From Gonatopus flavifemur (taxonomy: Eukaryota > Arthropoda > Insecta > Hymenoptera > Dryinidae): a stretch of 64,000 bases of DNA. This document shows, one piece after another, positions 22,701 to 33,589 of this stretch. The DNA is taken from positions 434,001 to 498,000 of the forward strand of contig JAFFJZ010000008.1 of assembly GCA_018340375.1 (NCBI GenBank), given 5' to 3'. Position 1 is the stretch's first letter; every line of letters starts with the position of its first letter. The notes below the pieces were generated by a model. That model made no database searches. It saw only the letters and a program-made list of their open reading frames with translations, and was not told the DNA's origin. The position numbers and the translations under genes were made by a program.

Positions 22701-24148
22701 ATTGTCGTTATATACACGACGTCTTCTATATAACGGTCAGGGATAAATACTATTCTCCTAATATCAAAGCACTAACAGTTCTCATCAATAATTCATTGTA
22801 AAGGATGAAGATTCGTGTCACGAGTACACAATTCATCTCTGTGTGAAGAATAAAGTTGACACCATGTATATTTTCAAATGAATGTGTAAAAAAATCGTGA
22901 CCGTATGAACTACTATCCGCAATCGGAACAAACAATGGACACACATGTGTGTGATAAAATTACAAAAAATATCCACTTCGTACTGCTATCGTTCCATGTA
23001 CGTGCTTAAAGAATTATGATATTGATATAACTTCATTCCTGAATTTTCATCTCCACATATTTAGCAAGCAGTAATCAATCAAACCTGCGTTCCAATCAAT
23101 CGCAGTTCCTATTTATGTGAATTCGTATAACTTTGTATTCAATCATTGTCTATATCGTATTCATGATAATCAAAACACGCACTCCTTATGTAGGAAAGGG
23201 AGGAAGTAGTTATGGTGCACAAAAACTACATTCTTTGCTGGAAAAGAAAGTTGATGAGACAATGTTCCAAGTTATTTTCAACTCGGTTTTCCCTCCCACC
23301 TGGCATTGTCATCCTTGAGAATATAGATGCACGCTACCCACTAGAAAAAATATCATAGAAACTCATACGTTTTATTAAAATCTGATAGAAGTGTCCAAAT
23401 ACCACTATTGAACCTGATAAAATCTTATAAGGATATATGGAATTCTATAGCGGTATTTGGACATCCATGAGATTTTTTCAACGGGGCACAAAGTATCAAA
23501 GTCGACGGAAAAGCAAAATGATTGTCAAAAAATGGTTCCAAGGTTAAAGGTCTCTTTTATACTCTCTTATGTTGCATGTAACGAAGTTGTCTTCCCAATT
23601 TGATTATAATCGTGAAATTCAGCGAATTAGCTAATCGGATTCAAGATAAATTAACTAAGTGTTTCCCTTTGATGATAACGATGCCTATCTCTGCTCTCAT
23701 TTTTATCTTATGTCTTCACCTAACTGCCCGTGTCTCGTAGAAAGCAAATGATTTTCGTGTGATACAACTTTATATAACGTTCTTACATGCCACAAAAAAC
23801 CTATTCATCAATACCTACGCCCATCCAATTTTTATCAAATGTCATTCGACTTTTGTTTTCTCATCCCCAACGAATGTCACCGTGAAGTAGTAATACTGTC
23901 AAAGTTGAACAAACGATATGGACTAATTTCTATAAGAACAGATTATTTATGTTTCTTTTTTTCTCCCTGAAATTTTTTCACATGGGAATCTTCAATGGAA
24001 CAATTCAAAGTTTGTGAATTAAATTTTAGTGACGATCATGTCGCGATTGAGCTTTGGTTCTCTATTCAAAATATTTGAGGTTACATTGTTATTTCGTGCT
24101 CATCAGATTCGTGGTAAGAGACCTTCAATGTTTCCATTGTTTGTTTCA
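22700..24148. other. intronic DNA; one MITE at 23339-23486
   Basis: AT-rich intron between exons 4 and 5. The segment 23339-23486 has inverted ends (AAAATATCATAGAAACTCAT against ATCCATGAGATTTTTTC) and an internal GTCCAAATACC / GGTATTTGGAC pair. The family also occurs at 30420-30690. Nothing else was recognised. Confidence 0.5.
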
Positions 24149-24149
24149 G

Positions 24150-24225
24150 GATGATACTCGATTACGAGTCGAGCGTGAATCGCAGATATTTGGCGAACGA
24201 AATGTTCAAAGTGATTCAAAAAATG
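24150..24225 (+). CDS. TOGARAM-like exon 5 (linker)
   Basis: The acceptor is TTGTTTCAG and the donor is AAATG|GTAATC. The exon is phase 0 in and phase 1 out, encoding DDTRLRVERESQIFGERN and seven more residues. A second frame is also open here and longer, but it hits a stop once joined to the next exon, so I keep the frame that is open through all following exons. The intron before exon 6 is very short (74 bp). Confidence 0.66.
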
Positions 24226-24299
24226 GTAATCTATCAAGAAAGAACTGTCACATTACACAAAAACGAATTTGTTCATACACGGAATTTTAATGATTGAAG

Positions 24300-24439
24300 G
24301 GAGGGATTCAATTGGAACCCTACAGACGGAAGGAGACAAAACGAACTTCACTACCCCTGAGAATACTTCTGATGATACTTGGATTACTTTGAAGTCTAGT
24401 GGAAAATCTAATTTTGGAAATAACGAGACAAGAGATAAG
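24300..24439 (+). CDS. TOGARAM-like exon 6 (linker)
   Basis: The acceptor is GATTGAAG, poor in pyrimidines next to the AG. The donor is a strong GATAAG|GTGAGT. The exon completes a GGG codon from exon 5 (G|GG) and leaves in phase 0. The peptide is Ser/Thr/Asp/Asn-rich (RDSIGTLQTEGDKTNF, then NETRDK). The weak acceptor is the least certain boundary of this cluster. Confidence 0.62.
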
Positions 24440-24525
24440 GTGAGTTCATTTTCCCCTCGACACGATATGTACATGATCAGAATTTTCGAATCCGTAAATA
24501 TATGCAACATTCCCAATGTTTTCAG

Positions 24526-24755
24526 AATTTGTACAGGACTGTTGGTGGATCGAATTCTCAAGAAAATATAAGTCTCATCAAACAGGACTCTAAAATTCCT
24601 GTATTATCCAATCGAGACAAAGACACAAAATTTAGAGAACTAGGACAAAAAAGCACATATAATCATATAGAGAATGTGAATGTCAATCCAAGAAAGAGAA
24701 CGAAAGATACAGTCGATAGCAATAACCTCAGAGCGAAACGAGAAAAGGATCTTGG
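24526..24755 (+). CDS. TOGARAM-like exon 7 (linker)
   Basis: The acceptor is ATGTTTTCAG and the donor is CTTGG|GTAATG. This 230-nt exon is phase 0 in and phase 2 out, and is the largest recovered. The peptide is Lys/Asn/Asp-rich, with NVNPRKRTKDTVDSNN near its end and a basic RAKREKDLG terminus. The intron before it is about 86 bp. A compact cluster of four exons with short introns, between introns of several kb, supports a real coding region. Confidence 0.68.
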
Positions 24756-24846
24756 GTAATGTGAATTTTAATTTGAAATATTGGAGATACATTTATTCTG
24801 ATTACTTGATGAATGAGAAACATTTGTTTTTATAACATACTGTCAG

Positions 24847-24988
24847 GTATTCAGCGATTTATCAACGACGAAAAAATTTTCAACAAGACCGTTTGATGGA
24901 TGCGATATCTTCAGGGAATTCCTTAAGTTCAGATTCTTCTCGTAACAACGGGCGTCCATTGTCTTATTCGTATCAAACTCGAGATGAT
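24847..24988 (+). CDS. TOGARAM-like exon 8 (first YxxIYQR exon)
   Basis: The acceptor is ATACTGTCAG and the donor is GATGAT|GTGAGT. The exon enters in phase 2, giving G-Y-S-A-I-Y-Q-R-R-K, and leaves in phase 0. The middle is Ser/Asn-rich (SSGNSLSSDSSRNNGRP). Its first residues resemble those of exon 10 (K-Y-T-S-I-Y-Q-R-S-K), with the same entry phase, which suggests an ancestral exon duplication. No intact methionine-initiated ORF covers it. Confidence 0.68.
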
Positions 24989-26734
24989 GTGAGTCAAGCT
25001 TTTGGTCAATAATTCAACATCAGAAATCAAATTGTATGTGAATATTGCTAAATTTTAAGTCATTTTCTCTCCAACCAAGTTTCTGTGTTTTGACATATCT
25101 TTATAACAGGTTTAAGGTGTCTCATGCAACACCTCAACCTGTATATTCGAGATCTTAAGCTCTTGTCACATCTTATGAATATTTTTCAGATGTGAGAAGA
25201 GCTTGGAATCTCAGAGATATCTGGAAGTGTTTCATCAGATATCTTAGGCCTGTTGTGAAGATGTCTTAAGATACGGGATGTGTATTAGGCTGTATCTAGC
25301 AGATAAACATCCTTCAGAGTTTATAGAGTTTCCCTGGAAATTCCGCATGATATTCATTGCAGTGATCCCAGGATGTAGGAGTTGGCGACCCCCACAATGT
25401 ACTTTTTCCAGATCACCGCAGTCTCATCACACGTTAATGTGAAAGCAGAAGTACATTGTAGTCGGTGACTACACTGTACTATGTAATCTCAATCATGTCC
25501 CTTGGACTTGCGGTGGATTTGGAATAGTCGTAGAAGATTGCATAGTGGGGGCCACCACCATGTTAGAAATTTCTACATGAAGCTTCAATCACACGTGATG
25601 GAAGTAATTTCCATTCACGTAATTGAAACATTTCTTGAAATTTCAAAATCACAAATCAATGAAAATTCAGTCACTAAACTACCAATATGGGTAATATGGC
25701 ATACTGGAAATTGAAAAGTCCATTACATACAACTGAATTCCCAATTCAATCATCGAGAATTGGATATTTCATTCACGAATGTACTTGAAAAATGAATTGA
25801 ATTTCAACAAATTTTTAATAGTGTAGCTCCTGCAATTTAGGATCACTGATTCATTGTAAACCCAATTTGATTTCTCGTTTATGTGGTTCAACCTCATCAC
25901 TTAAAATGTGGAAATCAAGTTATTTTTTTTCTAGAGGTTCAAACCAGGGGCTTAAAATAACCAAAGAACGTGATTCCGAAAATCTGTCAAAGTTCATGCG
26001 TCAAGTTTGAAACCTTCTACTATATATCATAAAATTTTCACAAATACCAGTTTCTTGATTCTCCTCGAGTTTTCGTGAGGATCTTACAGACCCATCCTGT
26101 ACTCAAAGGGTTAATATTTATTTCATCATGAAGTTAAACATATTTCTTTGAGACAACTCGATACCGATTATGGTTTGAGAAATCTGAATTTGATTTCATA
26201 TGTACAAGATTATGCGATTCGCAGATCAAATATAGAGGGTGGACCATTTTAATCTTCAATCGAAAATAACTCAGTCGTCAAGCAAAATAATGAAACAAGT
26301 TCCATACAAAAGTTGTAGGGGTCGGAGGAGAACGCATGATTATGCCCTTGACCTTGACGGGTTGTTTTTTAGATCAAATCATATTATTTGAATAAAAACG
26401 CCTATTTTCAACCCTTGATTTGAAAAGGGAGGAAAATTTTACAATAGGTTAAGTGAAGTTGATGGAGAAAAAAAATTGTCAAATTTGATTCTTTGCAGTC
26501 ATTTCAAGATGTCGTCATTTCTAATGATGGTAATCCTGAGTAGGGGTGGACGGATAACGTCAAGAGGGCGATGAAATTAACACAGCGAGGTCGCCGGGTT
26601 CTGTCATACAAATAGAAGAATGAAAAAATTTCCCAAATTTTATATAATCAATTAAATCATTTCGGGTCATTGAAATTCGGGTCGCTGCCCTTCGGGTCGG
26701 GATTACTGTCGGGATTACTGGTGATTACCCCATC
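24989..26734. other. intronic DNA with AGATATCT-type repeat
   Basis: Intron between exons 8 and 9. The part 25130-25330 is AGATATCT-type repeat. At 25376-25560, CGACCCCCACAATGTACTT and CATAGTGGGGGCCACC suggest another short inverted element. No exon satisfying phase 0 to phase 0 was convincing. Confidence 0.4.
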
Positions 26735-26799
26735 GTCAACTCGGAGATTGGCTGATGTGGAAGACTCAGTTTCTCACTCGCAGGACCCATGTTCAATCC
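26735..26799 (+). repeat. tRNA-like SINE fragment
   Basis: TGGCTGATGTGGAAGACTCA resembles an A-box region and CATGTTCAATCCC resembles a B box. It abuts the MITE at 26800. It cannot fold as a tRNA. Confidence 0.35.
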
Positions 26800-27081
26800 C
26801 ACTGAGAAAAATAAATGTTGTGGAAGTGACCTTTGAATATAGTAACGCACTTCACGGTAGAATATACATTATTTGCATGGTTCACATGGTAACTAAGGGA
26901 ATGAATACCATTCAATAAAACCATGGAAGAAGTGAAAAATAGGTGACCCATAGATTAATAAGCTAGCCCTTACCGTATGAGAAAGTATTTTTCACCTGTG
27001 AAGGCTGGCTTCATTTTCTATCATTTTGAGAATGAGAAATGTACGAATAACGTTGATTTTTACATTGCATTTTTCTCAGTG
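26800..27081. mobile_element. MITE, CACTGAGAAAAA family, copy 2
   Basis: The termini CACTGAGAAAAATAAATG and GCATTTTTCTCAGTG are near-perfect inverted repeats. The interior matches 7587-7848 (GTATTTTTCACCTGTGAAGG block). The right end lies 362 bp before exon 9. Confidence 0.7.
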
Positions 27082-27443
27082 CCTCATTCGATGAAATTTC
27101 AAGAAATTACTTTTAAAGTGCCTTTCTTCGAAAACGACAATGAGAAAAATGTATTCTTAGGATTTTCAGAGTTTAAATTTGACATATTTTTTTGGTCACT
27201 TGAAATATGATAACATGGATAACTTCGGTTACCAGTGGTAGTATTGGGTCGAGTTTGGATTTCAGCATCAGATGTTATTATTTTGATCCCACCCCATCTC
27301 TCAATCAGCTCTGGCAAAACAACTGGTTTTTTTGAAACGCCAAAGATCCCCTATATTAGGTCCTAATAAAACACCAGTACTTTATTCAAAAAATTTCTGG
27401 TCAATTCTGAGGACATATTGGAAGTGATATTGAAATTATTCAG

Positions 27444-27514
27444 AGTTCCAGATCCAGCATTATTCAAGGTGGCCAACGGTCATTAGCACCCAGAAACTCG
27501 TTGTTAGACCGAAA
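27444..27514 (+). CDS. TOGARAM-like exon 9 (linker)
   Basis: The acceptor is AATTATTCAG and the donor is CGAAA|GTAAGT. This 71-nt exon is phase 0 in and phase 2 out. The peptide is SSRSSIIQGGQRSLAPRNSL followed by LDR(K), a basic Ser-rich stretch. It lies 80 bp upstream of exon 10. Confidence 0.66.
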
Positions 27515-27594
27515 GTAAGTAACTTCATCAATTGAAATGAAGAAGGATTTATTTAGAAATTATTTGGATTCGCGGATTAATTTTTTTATTCCAG

Positions 27595-27706
27595 ATATAC
27601 TTCGATTTATCAACGTTCTAAGGAGAGTACTCTTCGGCCTTCACAAACAGCTCCTCCATCGTCACGTTTCTATCAGAAGGATCGAATTTCCAACGACAAA
27701 TCAAAC
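27595..27706 (+). CDS. TOGARAM-like exon 10 (second YxxIYQR exon)
   Basis: The acceptor is TTTTTTTATTCCAG, strongly pyrimidine-rich, and the donor is CAAAC|GTAATG. The exon enters in phase 2 giving KYTSIYQRSKESTLRPSQ, continues through TAPPSSRFYQKDRIS and leaves in phase 0. It has the same head motif and phase as exon 8. Exons 1-10 end here on a codon boundary after 461 codons. Confidence 0.68.
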
Positions 27707-27871
27707 GTAATGTTGGAAATTCATTTGGATAAATTTATTTATTGTAAGATGTACATGTAACGGATTTCAATCATTAGAATTCAAATGCATATTGATGTGC
27801 ATAACTTTCTCAGCCATCAGATTATGATGGATGTTCACAGTTTTTACTCATTGATAAAAATCTCAAAGAAT

Positions 27872-28110
27872 ACCCAACAAACAAAAAGATATCTATAAGT
27901 ATCTAAGAGATGTCTTAAAATCATGGAAGATGTCTTGGGAGACTTTCGTGTAGATATCTTTCCGACATCTGAAAGATGTCTTATGCAAAAAATTCCAACA
28001 AGTTTTAGATATCCCAAAACGGCCTTGTAACAGATATGTTTTAGACATGCTGACAAAGATATGTTTCATATGTGTGGGAGACATCTTCTATACATGTGTA
28101 TACGTATTGC
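27872..28110. repeat. AGATATCT-type repeat adjacent to a possible exon
   Basis: Begins CCCAACAAACAAAAAGATATC and contains repeated AGATGTCTT / AAGATGTCT words. It interrupts the open frame that starts at 27814, which would otherwise look like another linker exon. Confidence 0.5.
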
Positions 28111-28378
28111 CAACCAAAACTAAATTGTTGAACACTGAACGACAGAATCCATTGCTTATGATTAATTAGAAATGTTAATCAGGAAATGTTCATAAAATAA
28201 TTATGAAGCACTATAACAATAAATTTTATCCTCGTTCTATTTATTACTTTTCAATTATATTAATTCTTTTCCGAATAAGTTGAATGTTTTGTTTCGCTGG
28301 CGTAGGAATTTCGCTTTGTATTGTTTCGATTCCATAGGCGGTGAATTTTAAATCCTCCTTATAATGACGATAGTTTTT

Positions 28379-29416
28379 TCAGTGCAATAAAGGCATTACA
28401 TATAATTTTTCTTCGGTGCTATTACTTATGGAAAGTGGGATCATCTTTTGTTGGACGTAATTCAATTCACAAGTTATATTGTCAGAATTTCTTTGAGAAA
28501 CACGCCACATTTCCATGATTTCAGAATCACATGGGTGTGTAAATAGTGAAGCCTTTTTTTTCAAAATCTCTCCCGATATCAAAATATTATCCATATTTTC
28601 ATCATTAGGAATGTAAATATGATCAGTTCGCATCACATTATCATTTGTCAATAAAAACGTGTTATTGGGAGCTTGTTTGTTAATGATGGTGTTTCTAAAA
28701 ATAAGTCGTTTTAGAATGATTTCACCAGGATTATCAGGACGTAATTGTTTCAATAATGTAACAGTTTTTGGTTTGGATGGTTTTACATGATTAAAAAACA
28801 TTTCATTCCAACGACGACAGAATTGTGATAATGGCTTATTACCATGACGGAGCAATTTTTTCATTTTACCAAGTGCATTTTCAAATGGATAAGCACTGAT
28901 TTTGGACATCGGGCAGTTCATATACTCAATATCATCAGCAAGATGAATGAGACTATGAACATTCCCCACTAGAAATTCTTGCCCATAATGAGTTGGCCCA
29001 TACAAGACAAATTGTTCCAATAGGCATTGTGCATGTTTCCATTTATTTACATTTAATAATCTATCAATTCTTGTGACTTCTTCTACTTCTGATTCTGCGT
29101 CAGCTTCTGAACCTATTTCTAAACTTAATCCCCAATTTGATCCGGTTTGCACTTCTACTGTATCCACTTCATCGTCAAATTTCTCGTGATTTTTCACTTC
29201 TGTGTTTTGCTTTCCAGCAATGTTTTGATTTGAATTAAAATTGTGATGAGTTATATCTTCTTCACTGTCCAACTGAGAATTTTTTGTCCTTTCATGACGA
29301 GTATTGCGACTTCTGGCTTTTCTCAAACGTGAGGATTCCCGTGATTTTCGAGTCTCGTAATCTTTATTGTGAGAAATTGTAATTCTATAATAAATATCAA
29401 AGTCACTCGCTAACAC
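28379..29416 (-). CDS. TE-derived protein with NVHSLIHLADD domain
   Basis: This intact 345-codon frame is the longest ORF in the window. The N-terminal third is Arg/Ser/Asp/Glu-rich and looks disordered. From about residue 125 it reads ECLLEQF-like helices, then FLVGNVHSLIHLADDIEYMN, then ISAYPFENALGKMKKLLRHG and LSQFCRRWNEM. I recognise the NVHSLxHLxDD...F(P)FEN.LG.LK..VR block from a large group of animal transposon-derived proteins whose domain resembles DUF4218, often next to CACTA-type transposases. The catalytic N-terminal part is absent, so it is either a fragment or the last exon of a split transposase. It lies antisense inside the TOGARAM-like gene. It could be expressed, but nothing shows host function. 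Confidence 0.6.
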   Translation of the reverse strand: MLASDFDIYYRITISHNKDYETRKSRESSRLRKARSRNTRHERTKNSQLDSEEDITHHNFNSNQNIAGKQNTEVKNHEKFDDEVDTVEVQTGSNWGLSLEIGSEADAESEVEEVTRIDRLLNVNKWKHAQCLLEQFVLYGPTHYGQEFLVGNVHSLIHLADDIEYMNCPMSKISAYPFENALGKMKKLLRHGNKPLSQFCRRWNEMFFNHVKPSKPKTVTLLKQLRPDNPGEIILKRLIFRNTIINKQAPNNTFLLTNDNVMRTDHIYIPNDENMDNILISGEILKKKASLFTHPCDSEIMEMWRVSQRNSDNITCELNYVQQKMIPLSISNSTEEKLYVMPLLH

Positions 29417-29739
29417 AAATTCGAAATATCAAATGAGCACATAAACTATTATAAAAAGATTACACATACATGTCATTTTGCACATAAGCTATTCAAGGAA
29501 ACGGCAGCTTATCGACTGAATGAACATCACTGAATCAACATCATGCCATCACCGATTCCATCAAGAGATGTAGAATTTTCAGGGATTGATCTTCTATATT
29601 TTATTGAAAATTCAATAATCAAAAGTGGAATCAACAAAATATTTATAGCTGAAATCTGGGCAAAAGGGTTTTTTTAATTGAGAAAGATTGACTTTACCTA
29701 AATCAAGGCTGTACATTTCTGTATGCACTTTATTAAACT

Positions 29740-30700
29740 ATGTTTGTTACCGTCAGGTAGGTCCTGATGAGGATACAGCCAGGAAAACTCACTTCATCCC
29801 TTCAGGATGATTCAAGGAAATCCTGATTGGAACCAAAAGAGTTTATCCTAAGATGTGTGATCCATAGCTGAACTTGATTAGGACCTTAACAGGTATACCT
29901 AACTTTGGATGACTTTGTCAGGTCCTTATCATATTTCAGGTTAACCTGATGATAATTTCCAGTCGGGTTGTATAGGGACATGTTTACACCAAAAGAAGTG
30001 TTTCCTCAACAACAAAATATTTTGGTCGATGTTTGAACTTTTTGTTCCAACCAAATCACTTTGCTCTCAAATTTTTCACATAAATATTTTCTTGTAGTAT
30101 GGAAAACTTTTGGTATTGAGTAGCAAATATTTTTGTAGAAAATTCAGTGAATTATGTTGCTGATGTTTGAATCGTTTATTGAAACAAATTGAAATGATTA
30201 AGTAATTTTAACAAAAGAAATTTTTCTGAAAAACAAGAACTTGATTTGTAGCACAAGAGGTTCCAGTTGTTCATGTATTAACTAAAATGCTCTCTTTGTT
30301 TAGTCAGTGTTTGCAGAATTGAATGATAAATGAAATCCATAATGACCTGAATTGTCATGGAACCAATAGTTTACGAGATACACGCGAAAAACCGATCTTC
30401 GGGACTTTTGATCTTCCCTGTTGAAAAGGTCTTATAAATGCTGATACACTCTGATAAACTCCTGGACAAAAGCACACCAAAATCTCATAGGGAATTTTCA
30501 TTTTGAACGTCTTCATGAGATTTTCCATGATTGCTTATAAAACCTGATAAAATCCAATTTTGTGCTTATTAATTCGCATAATGGCATTATAAAATCTCAT
30601 AAACCCCTGGACAAATGCTCATATAAAATCTCATAAAGTCTCATAGATTCCACGTATCAGTTTCTATGAGATCTTTTCCATAGGGTTCACTAATTTCCTT
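29740..30700. repeat. cluster of small repeats
   Basis: 29740-29985 holds CCTGATGAGG / CCTGATGATAA-type repeats related in wording to the R1 repeat. 30420-30690 holds ATCTCATAG / CTCATAAA repeats ending AGTTTCTATGAGATCTTTTCC, related to 23339-23486. No coding sequence was seen. Confidence 0.45.
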
Positions 30701-31007
30701 TGCGCACACGATTTCGCAATACACTTTGTACATATTTCTGATGCCGGAATACAGATAATCTCGTTGGGAAATATTCACTTGACATTTTTTCGCAGATTGA
30801 CCATGTTGTCGCCCAATTTTTCTGGACTAATGGGTATTCTCAATTACTTTCCTACTTGCATCAACTCTGTCCTAATGGAATTGAATACACCAAATCAACA
30901 CCGTGGTTTTTTGGGGTATTTGTAAATTTTTCGCAACATGATGGTCAAACTGCACCTTGGAATATCGCACTCGTTTCACACCAAGTGATCATCCTGAATA
31001 TTTCCAG

Positions 31008-31082
31008 TTGGTGTATAGATATCTCCAATCTCCAACTAATTCACACTCACTTTCTACTGAGAAGATACCAGAAAATATGTAT
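31008..31082 (+). CDS. candidate TOGARAM-like exon 11
   Basis: A possible exon after the acceptor GAATATTTCCAG. It is open in phase 0: LVYRYLQSPTNSHSLSTEKI, then PENMY. With the donor TAT|GTGAAG it leaves in phase 0, compatible with exon 10 before and exon 12 after. A donor four bases upstream (GTATGT) looks stronger but would leave phase 2, which exon 12 cannot take. Composition fits the linker, but a second frame is open too, so this is tentative. Confidence 0.35.
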
Positions 31083-31764
31083 GTGAAGAATGCAAGAATT
31101 TCCCACATGAACAATACACCGAATAATACCTATCAAAATTCAATTGAATTTATACTGAGATAATACCATGTCAGATTTTTGTGTGAGGTACCAAATTTGC
31201 CTGAAATGTGGTTCCATAGGAATGCATGGAGAAATTCTCATTTCCACGAAAATTTCTGCGTATGCGTGTATGATGTTCTCAAAATGTGTGTTCCAGTACA
31301 CTGAATGAATGTTCTCAAGACGTTTGTAAAACGTGCTTTTAAAAACGAGAATCTCTGGACTATGGACCCTTTTTTGGAACGTTTTGAGAACTTCCGGTGC
31401 TGTTTGGGATTTGGCCCTGAAGTCACACTGTTAGGAAAGTTATGGAGTTTCTTTCATAAACAATTTATCAAACAGAATTGATAATAAAATATTGAATTCA
31501 ATAATATAATTCTTAATGCTAATGATTTCATTCTTAATGTTGAGAATTTTCTTCTTAATTTTGATAACATATTTGTGAGATTTAATTATTAATTATTGCA
31601 TTCCAGTGAGGAATTGTGGAATTTCATCACTCACATTGAATCCAAAAATCAGTATTGGATTTAATATGAAAATATGATTTCTCATAAAGAAGCTCGTATT
31701 ACGTTCAAGAACTTTTCTAACAGTGCATCGCACACACGGGGAGTTTCTTGGTGTCAGCAGCACG

Positions 31765-32033
31765 CCTAGTAAAAATGATTCATATAAGACTATATGTAAA
31801 CCATACATGGTCATGTATGCATTGGGGTTTCATATATGAAAACATGTTACCCACCGTCAATCCACCTTCAATGCATATATGGCGTATATACAGACATATA
31901 CGGCCGTATATGTGCCGTAAATTTATTGAATATGGATTGCATATGGACTATATGTGGCCATATATGAAATCCTTATCCATATATGACCATGCATGGTTTA
32001 TATGTGGTCTTACATGAATCATTTCTACTAGGG
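31765..32033. mobile_element. palindromic MITE, CCTAGTAGAAAT termini
   Basis: CCTAGTAAAAATGATTCATA at the left pairs with ATGAATCATTTCTACTAGGG at the right. The arms continue through ACCATACATGGTCATGTATG and its complement, and the centre is ATATGG/CCATAT-rich. The terminal CCCTAGTAGAAAT is shared with the R1 repeat, suggesting a common superfamily. Confidence 0.75.
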
Positions 32034-32147
32034 ACTGTCTAATGTAGTGCGTACCTTTTTTCCGTGTATGTCTCACGGTTACGATACCTTGTTCAATAAT
32101 CTCCAATATAAACTTTTCTCTGTGTACACATATTGAAAATCAAATAA

Positions 32148-33140
32148 TTACCTCAGATATTTGTAACTGTTGTCAGATGAAGGTGGGATGTCATTTTTTT
32201 TGTCACGTATAATAGAAGTTACCATTTCTTTTATCTCATTCAGTTTGTGATTATCTTTGTTGATCTTCGGCCATTTCTGTTGGAACTCTTTGAATATTGC
32301 TACATTTTGGTCCGAAGTGATTGGGTCAGTATATTTAGAAAATACAACATAAAACCAATTCATCGATATGATGCCGGCAAGCAAACTTCAACAAACTTTT
32401 CTCTATTTGGAATTCTAAAAGTTTGCACACACCTTCATTTACACCTATTGAGATAAAAACGTTTCCAATAGTATTTATAAAGTAGGAAAATGTCAAGTTT
32501 GGAAAGTAGTGTACTAGTATTGACACGTGTGGTGTGAAAACTTCAAGCTTCAATATTATCAGTAATATTCCATTCCTCTAGCAATTTGGATATCCTCACA
32601 TTGATGGCAGCCACTTTACTTACTTGAGTTAGGTACTCCTAACAACTGTTCATAATATAGCCCTGGAATAATTACTGGTAGTCTTTGAATTTTCATCGAA
32701 CCAATCACTTCTAGTAAAAGTTTTCCATCTCAATGAATAAATACCGTATATAATGTATCAAAATTTTTCTTCAAATTTTCCCGGAAATTTTTCTATTCTC
32801 AACTCAATGCCTGTAAATTGTACTTGAATAAAGACTTACATTCCCAATAGAAACACCAGAACTTGTTGCAGCAGCAGCCAAAATCTTGATTGCATCTCTT
32901 GCTCATACCTTGGCTCGATCCAGTGCAAAAGATAATTGGGGTGTCATGATATTCATTGTTTTGAGCTATATAAGTCGTAGGAAGATCATCCTGAAAACGA
33001 GAAAGCATTTGTTTCAAGGAATGTGAACTATCCGTGCATGATCCATTTGAGATTGTACAGTTTGAAAACGATTCGCTCAATGGAGGAGTTCTATTAAAAA
33101 AGGCGACAGACGCTCGAGAAGCGAGAAAAGTTTCGTTCAA
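32148..33140 (-). pseudogene. decayed TE-derived gene (ACRHHI family)
   Basis: The minus strand reads KILAAAATSSGVSIGN near 32840, then, after AT-rich sequence, LLEFQIEKSLLKFACRHHID and ELVLCCIF. A +1 frameshift at about 32335 leads into KYTDPITSDQNVAIFKEFQQ, KWPKIN. I recognise the ACRHHI.ELVL...IFK.FQ..WP.IN block from a repetitive, unnamed arthropod protein family that behaves like a transposon product. The exon-like piece at 32890-32998 has a good acceptor (TTTTCAG) on the minus strand. Multiple frame breaks make it non-functional. The family's enzymatic identity is not known to me. Confidence 0.5.
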
Positions 33141-33520
33141 GCCGTGACGTCATAAGCCAAAATCAAGAGTTGAGAGTTCAAAAAATGAAAAATACTGGAT
33201 GATAAATCTTGAGAGATCAATGTAAGTGGCCCTTCACCATTTTTTCTTACAATCAATAGTTTTCAAGTTGGAAGTGAAGACTATAAATTTTTTTGTCTCA
33301 CAAATGAATGTTTTCCAATATTAAACTCGTTCTAACTTGGTCATTTCTTGGTGTATCATAATGAATCTCGCAGATACTCATTCGTCAGAATATCCCCATG
33401 ACGAAAATGTTTGAAAAATTTGTGAAAATTAATAACAAATTCTGTAATTTTTTAATCCAAAGTGAGAAACATGTTTTTTAAGCTCCACAGTGAAAAAAAG
33501 TGGTGGGGGAAATGTGAGGT
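33141..33520. repeat. interspersed repeat family C, copy 1
   Basis: Matches 45225-45605 in the same orientation: CGTGACGTCATAAGCC against CATGACGTCACACGCC, then a shared AAAATACT...GATAAATCT/GATAGGTCT start and AGTGGTGGGGGAAA / AGTGGCGAGGGAAA end. About 370 bp, moderately diverged, without visible inverted ends. Confidence 0.6.
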
Positions 33521-33589
33521 AAGAAAAAACTCACAGGGACTTTTTATAAGGGTGCAACGTGAATTCTTCATGATTTCGCGTTGTTCATC

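Noticed and set aside
24150..24290. Alternative frame starting MILDYESSVNRRYLANE
   Set aside because: Runs into a stop when joined to exon 6, while the other frame continues through six exons.
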